From Frankiales bacterium (GTDB taxonomy: Bacteria > Actinomycetota > Actinomycetes > Mycobacteriales > SCTD01), in assembly GCA_025966295.1 (NCBI GenBank), contig JAOPVD010000087.1:1-7765 (forward strand): a stretch of DNA of 7,765 nucleotides. Reading direction: 5' to 3'. How positions within the stretch are numbered: position 1 is the first letter of the stretch; the number at the start of each line of letters is the position of its first letter. This document shows, one piece after another, positions 5,565-7,765 of the stretch. A program made the translations under genes and the position numbers. A model generated the notes under the pieces. It ran no database searches, was not told the DNA's origin, and was given only the letters and a program-made list of their open reading frames with translations.

Positions 5565-7757
5565 GTGCGCCGTACCCCCGTTGTCCTCGCGGCTGTCGCC
5601 GCGCTCGCGCTGTCGCTCGCGAACCCGCAGACCGCCCCGGCCGCGGCCACGCCGCCCACCTTCGGCCTGGAGTTCTCCGCCAGCCTGCCGGCCGACGTCC
5701 AGCGCGACGAGGGTGAGCCCGAGATCTCGATCGACCCGGGCGGCAACATCTACACGTGCGGACCCTCGGGCTTCTCCAACGTCGCCGACTACGCCCAGGT
5801 GTCCCGCGACGGCGGTGACCAGTTCCACCTGCTCGGCGCGCCGCCGCGCGGCCAGATCTCCACCGGCGAGGGCGGCGGCGACTGCGGGCTCGCGTCCGCG
5901 CCGGTCAAGAACCAGCTCGGTCAGTACACCTGGGCCTACACCGGACTCGGTCCGCTGCTGAACTTCAGCACCGGCACCGCGGACGACACCGGCCGGACCC
6001 TGCACGGCGGCGCCATCAGCCAGTCGCTGCCGGGCGTCGACCGCCAGTGGATGGTCTTCACCGACGCCAAGACGGTCTTCCTCAACTACAACGGCCTGGC
6101 CGAGGGCTTCAGCGTGCAGAAGTCCACCGACGGCGGTTACTCCTACGGGCCGCGCAAGGTCGTCAGCACGACGGGCGGCCGCATCGGCCCGATGCGGGCC
6201 ATCCTCAACGGCACGCCCGCCAAGGCCAAGGTCTACTTCCCGTACGACGACGGGAAGAAGATCAAGCTGGCCTTCTCGCCGGACAACGGCGAGACCTGGG
6301 GCAACTGCACGGTCGGGGACGCGGGCATCTCCCCCACCGCCGGCTTCGTGGTCGCCGACCACGACAAGGCCGGCAACATCTACGTGACCTACGCCGAGAA
6401 GGGTGGCAAGGACCGCCAGGACACCTACGTCATGGTGGTGCGGGCCAAGGACACCGCGCGCTGCAAGACCGACACGACCGTGGTCGGTGACGGCCGCACG
6501 ATCCGCATCAACCAGGGCAAGGTCGAGACCACCGTCATGCCCTGGATCGTGGCCAGCGGTGCGCCCGGCCGGTTCGCCGTCGCGTACTACGGCACCGAGA
6601 AGGTCGGCGACCCCAACCTCGGCACCTTCAAGGCCGCCTGGCACGTGTACGTCTCGATGACCCTGGACGGCCTGGCGGGCACCCCGAAGGTGGGCCAGGT
6701 CCGGGCCTCCTCGCACCCGACGCACTACGACTCGATCTGCCTGAACGGCACGCTCTGCGACGTCCAGATGGGCGACCGCTCGCTGGTCGACTACTTCGCG
6801 ATGGACCTCAACCCCAAGGACGGCCGGCTCAACATCGTCTACAACAACGCGGCCAAGCGGCCCGGCGAGGTCGAGGGCCACGTCGCCAACCCGGTCGTCA
6901 TGACCCAGATGGCCGGCCCCAGCACGCTGGGCAGCACGTTGAAGCCGAAGCGCTCGCGGGTGCGCCAGACCAGCTCCGACCCGGCCGGCGACGCGCTGTC
7001 GCCGTACGGCAGCCTCTGCGCGACGCCGCCGGCCGTGCCGTGCCCGGCGCCGAACACCGTCAACCAGCCGGCGATGGACTTCACCGACCGCGGCAGCCGC
7101 CCGGCGGTGGAGGTCACGCCGGAGCTCGACCTGGCCACCGGCAAGCCGGTCCGGGACGGCGGCTTCACGGTGACGCTGCGGCTCAAGAGCCTGTCCCGCG
7201 GCGACAAGCAGGCCGCCGCCAGCTCGGCCGGCGGGACCTCGCTGATCTACCTGTTCCGCTGGATCAACGGCTACCAGCCGGCCGGCGTGACCGCGCGCTG
7301 GTCGCCGGTGACCGGTTGGAGCTACGCCTTCGACAGCTACACGACCGCGAGCACCCAGTCCGGGCAGGCCGACCCGACCGCGGAGAAGATCGTCGTCTTC
7401 CCCGGCAGCACCCCGATCGCCGGTGACGTGGTCGAGGACGGCCCGGGCGTGATCCGGATGAGCGTGCCGCGCCGGCTGCTGAAGGCGCTCGGCAAGGCCG
7501 ACGCGAACGGCCGTCCCAGTGAGGTCGCCGCCACGAACGGCGCGCTGCTGCCCAGCGCGGTGGCGTACGCCCTCGTCAACATCGCGCCCGACGCCCGCGT
7601 GCAGTCCTACCTCTACCCCGTCGACAACGCGCCGGCGATGGACTTCCGGCTCGGCGCCAAGGCCGGTTCGGTCCGGGCATCGGCTGCGGTCGGGGCGGTT
7701 GCGCTGCCCGTCTTCGCGCTGGGGCTCTGGCGGGCCCGGCGGCAGCGGCGGGCCTGA
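5565..7757 (+). CDS. Exported Asp-box (sialidase-fold) beta-propeller protein with C-terminal anchor
   Basis: Surface protein of 730 residues. GTG at 5565 is chosen because AGAAGGG lies 7-8 bases upstream and a clean signal peptide begins there (RR at 2-3, hydrophobic core, APA cleavage near 26). Asp boxes (SxDxGxxW/F type) are at 80-87, 187-194 and 238-245, and GN-I-Y strand motifs recur, as in sialidase-superfamily beta-propellers. PWIVASGAPGRFAVAYYGT (326-344) and GDRSLVDYF (403-411) match the typical late-blade signatures of actinobacterial proteins annotated as sialidase family. I see neither an FRIP/YRIP motif nor a clear Arg triad, so enzymatic sialidase activity is doubtful. A second beta-sandwich-like domain (about 471-697) begins near DPAGDA and ends in PAMDF; PAMDF also occurs at 502-506. 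A membrane segment (705-722) and the Arg-rich tail RARRQRRA (723-730) should anchor the C-terminus with the domains outside. No LPXTG sortase motif. Likely a glycan- or protein-binding surface protein. Confidence 0.85.
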   Translation: MRRTPVVLAAVAALALSLANPQTAPAAATPPTFGLEFSASLPADVQRDEGEPEISIDPGGNIYTCGPSGFSNVADYAQVSRDGGDQFHLLGAPPRGQISTGEGGGDCGLASAPVKNQLGQYTWAYTGLGPLLNFSTGTADDTGRTLHGGAISQSLPGVDRQWMVFTDAKTVFLNYNGLAEGFSVQKSTDGGYSYGPRKVVSTTGGRIGPMRAILNGTPAKAKVYFPYDDGKKIKLAFSPDNGETWGNCTVGDAGISPTAGFVVADHDKAGNIYVTYAEKGGKDRQDTYVMVVRAKDTARCKTDTTVVGDGRTIRINQGKVETTVMPWIVASGAPGRFAVAYYGTEKVGDPNLGTFKAAWHVYVSMTLDGLAGTPKVGQVRASSHPTHYDSICLNGTLCDVQMGDRSLVDYFAMDLNPKDGRLNIVYNNAAKRPGEVEGHVANPVVMTQMAGPSTLGSTLKPKRSRVRQTSSDPAGDALSPYGSLCATPPAVPCPAPNTVNQPAMDFTDRGSRPAVEVTPELDLATGKPVRDGGFTVTLRLKSLSRGDKQAAASSAGGTSLIYLFRWINGYQPAGVTARWSPVTGWSYAFDSYTTASTQSGQADPTAEKIVVFPGSTPIAGDVVEDGPGVIRMSVPRRLLKALGKADANGRPSEVAATNGALLPSAVAYALVNIAPDARVQSYLYPVDNAPAMDFRLGAKAGSVRASAAVGAVALPVFALGLWRARRQRRA

Positions 7758-7765
7758 GGCAACCC

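Noticed and set aside
5343..6881. 512-codon open frame on the minus strand opposite the beta-propeller gene
   Set aside because: Composition is Val/Gly/Arg/Asp-rich with no recognisable motif, and the opposite strand encodes clear Asp boxes; it is a shadow frame.

Overview
The window reads as chromosomal DNA of a high-GC actinomycete. The GC content is very high throughout, third codon positions are almost all G or C, GTG starts occur, one operon carries a DtxR/IdeR-type iron box, and there are two large secreted proteins of kinds common in soil actinobacteria. I cannot name the genus. I see no tRNA, rRNA, CRISPR array, insertion sequence or phage gene.

Left part (1-1938, minus strand): an iron(III) uptake operon of the Fbp type. 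A promoter with its -10 inside an almost perfect DtxR/IdeR operator drives a lipoprotein Fe3+-binding protein, in which all four ferric ligands of the FbpA family can be aligned. An inner-membrane permease follows 29 bases later and runs off the left edge; the ATPase gene would be expected beyond it. Logic: iron-loaded repressor blocks transcription, and iron starvation releases it.

Middle (1958-4978): a small cupin on the minus strand, probably translated from a leaderless mRNA, lies head to head with an approximately 865-residue secreted zinc metalloprotease on the plus strand. The protease has a leishmanolysin-like (M8-like) catalytic layout, three fibronectin type III domains, a fourth Ig/FN3-like domain and a C-terminal beta-rich module. 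It converges on an 80-residue helical protein of ferritin-like appearance. The two stop codons are only 20 bases apart and both sit in one inverted repeat that could terminate transcription in both directions.

Right part (5242-7757): a 323-base divergent intergenic region holds two short dyads, a 58-base strong hairpin and a smaller hairpin. It precedes a 730-residue exported Asp-box (sialidase-fold) beta-propeller protein with a C-terminal beta-sandwich, a transmembrane anchor and an Arg-rich tail.

The iron operon is the only clear functional unit. The two exported proteins suggest surface or secreted interaction with proteins and glycans, but nothing in the sequence ties them to iron uptake. 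I found no convincing evidence of a wholly new multi-gene system. The most unusual elements are the long hairpin at 5420-5477, the stop-codon-embedded hairpin at 4976-5006 and the metalloprotease architecture.
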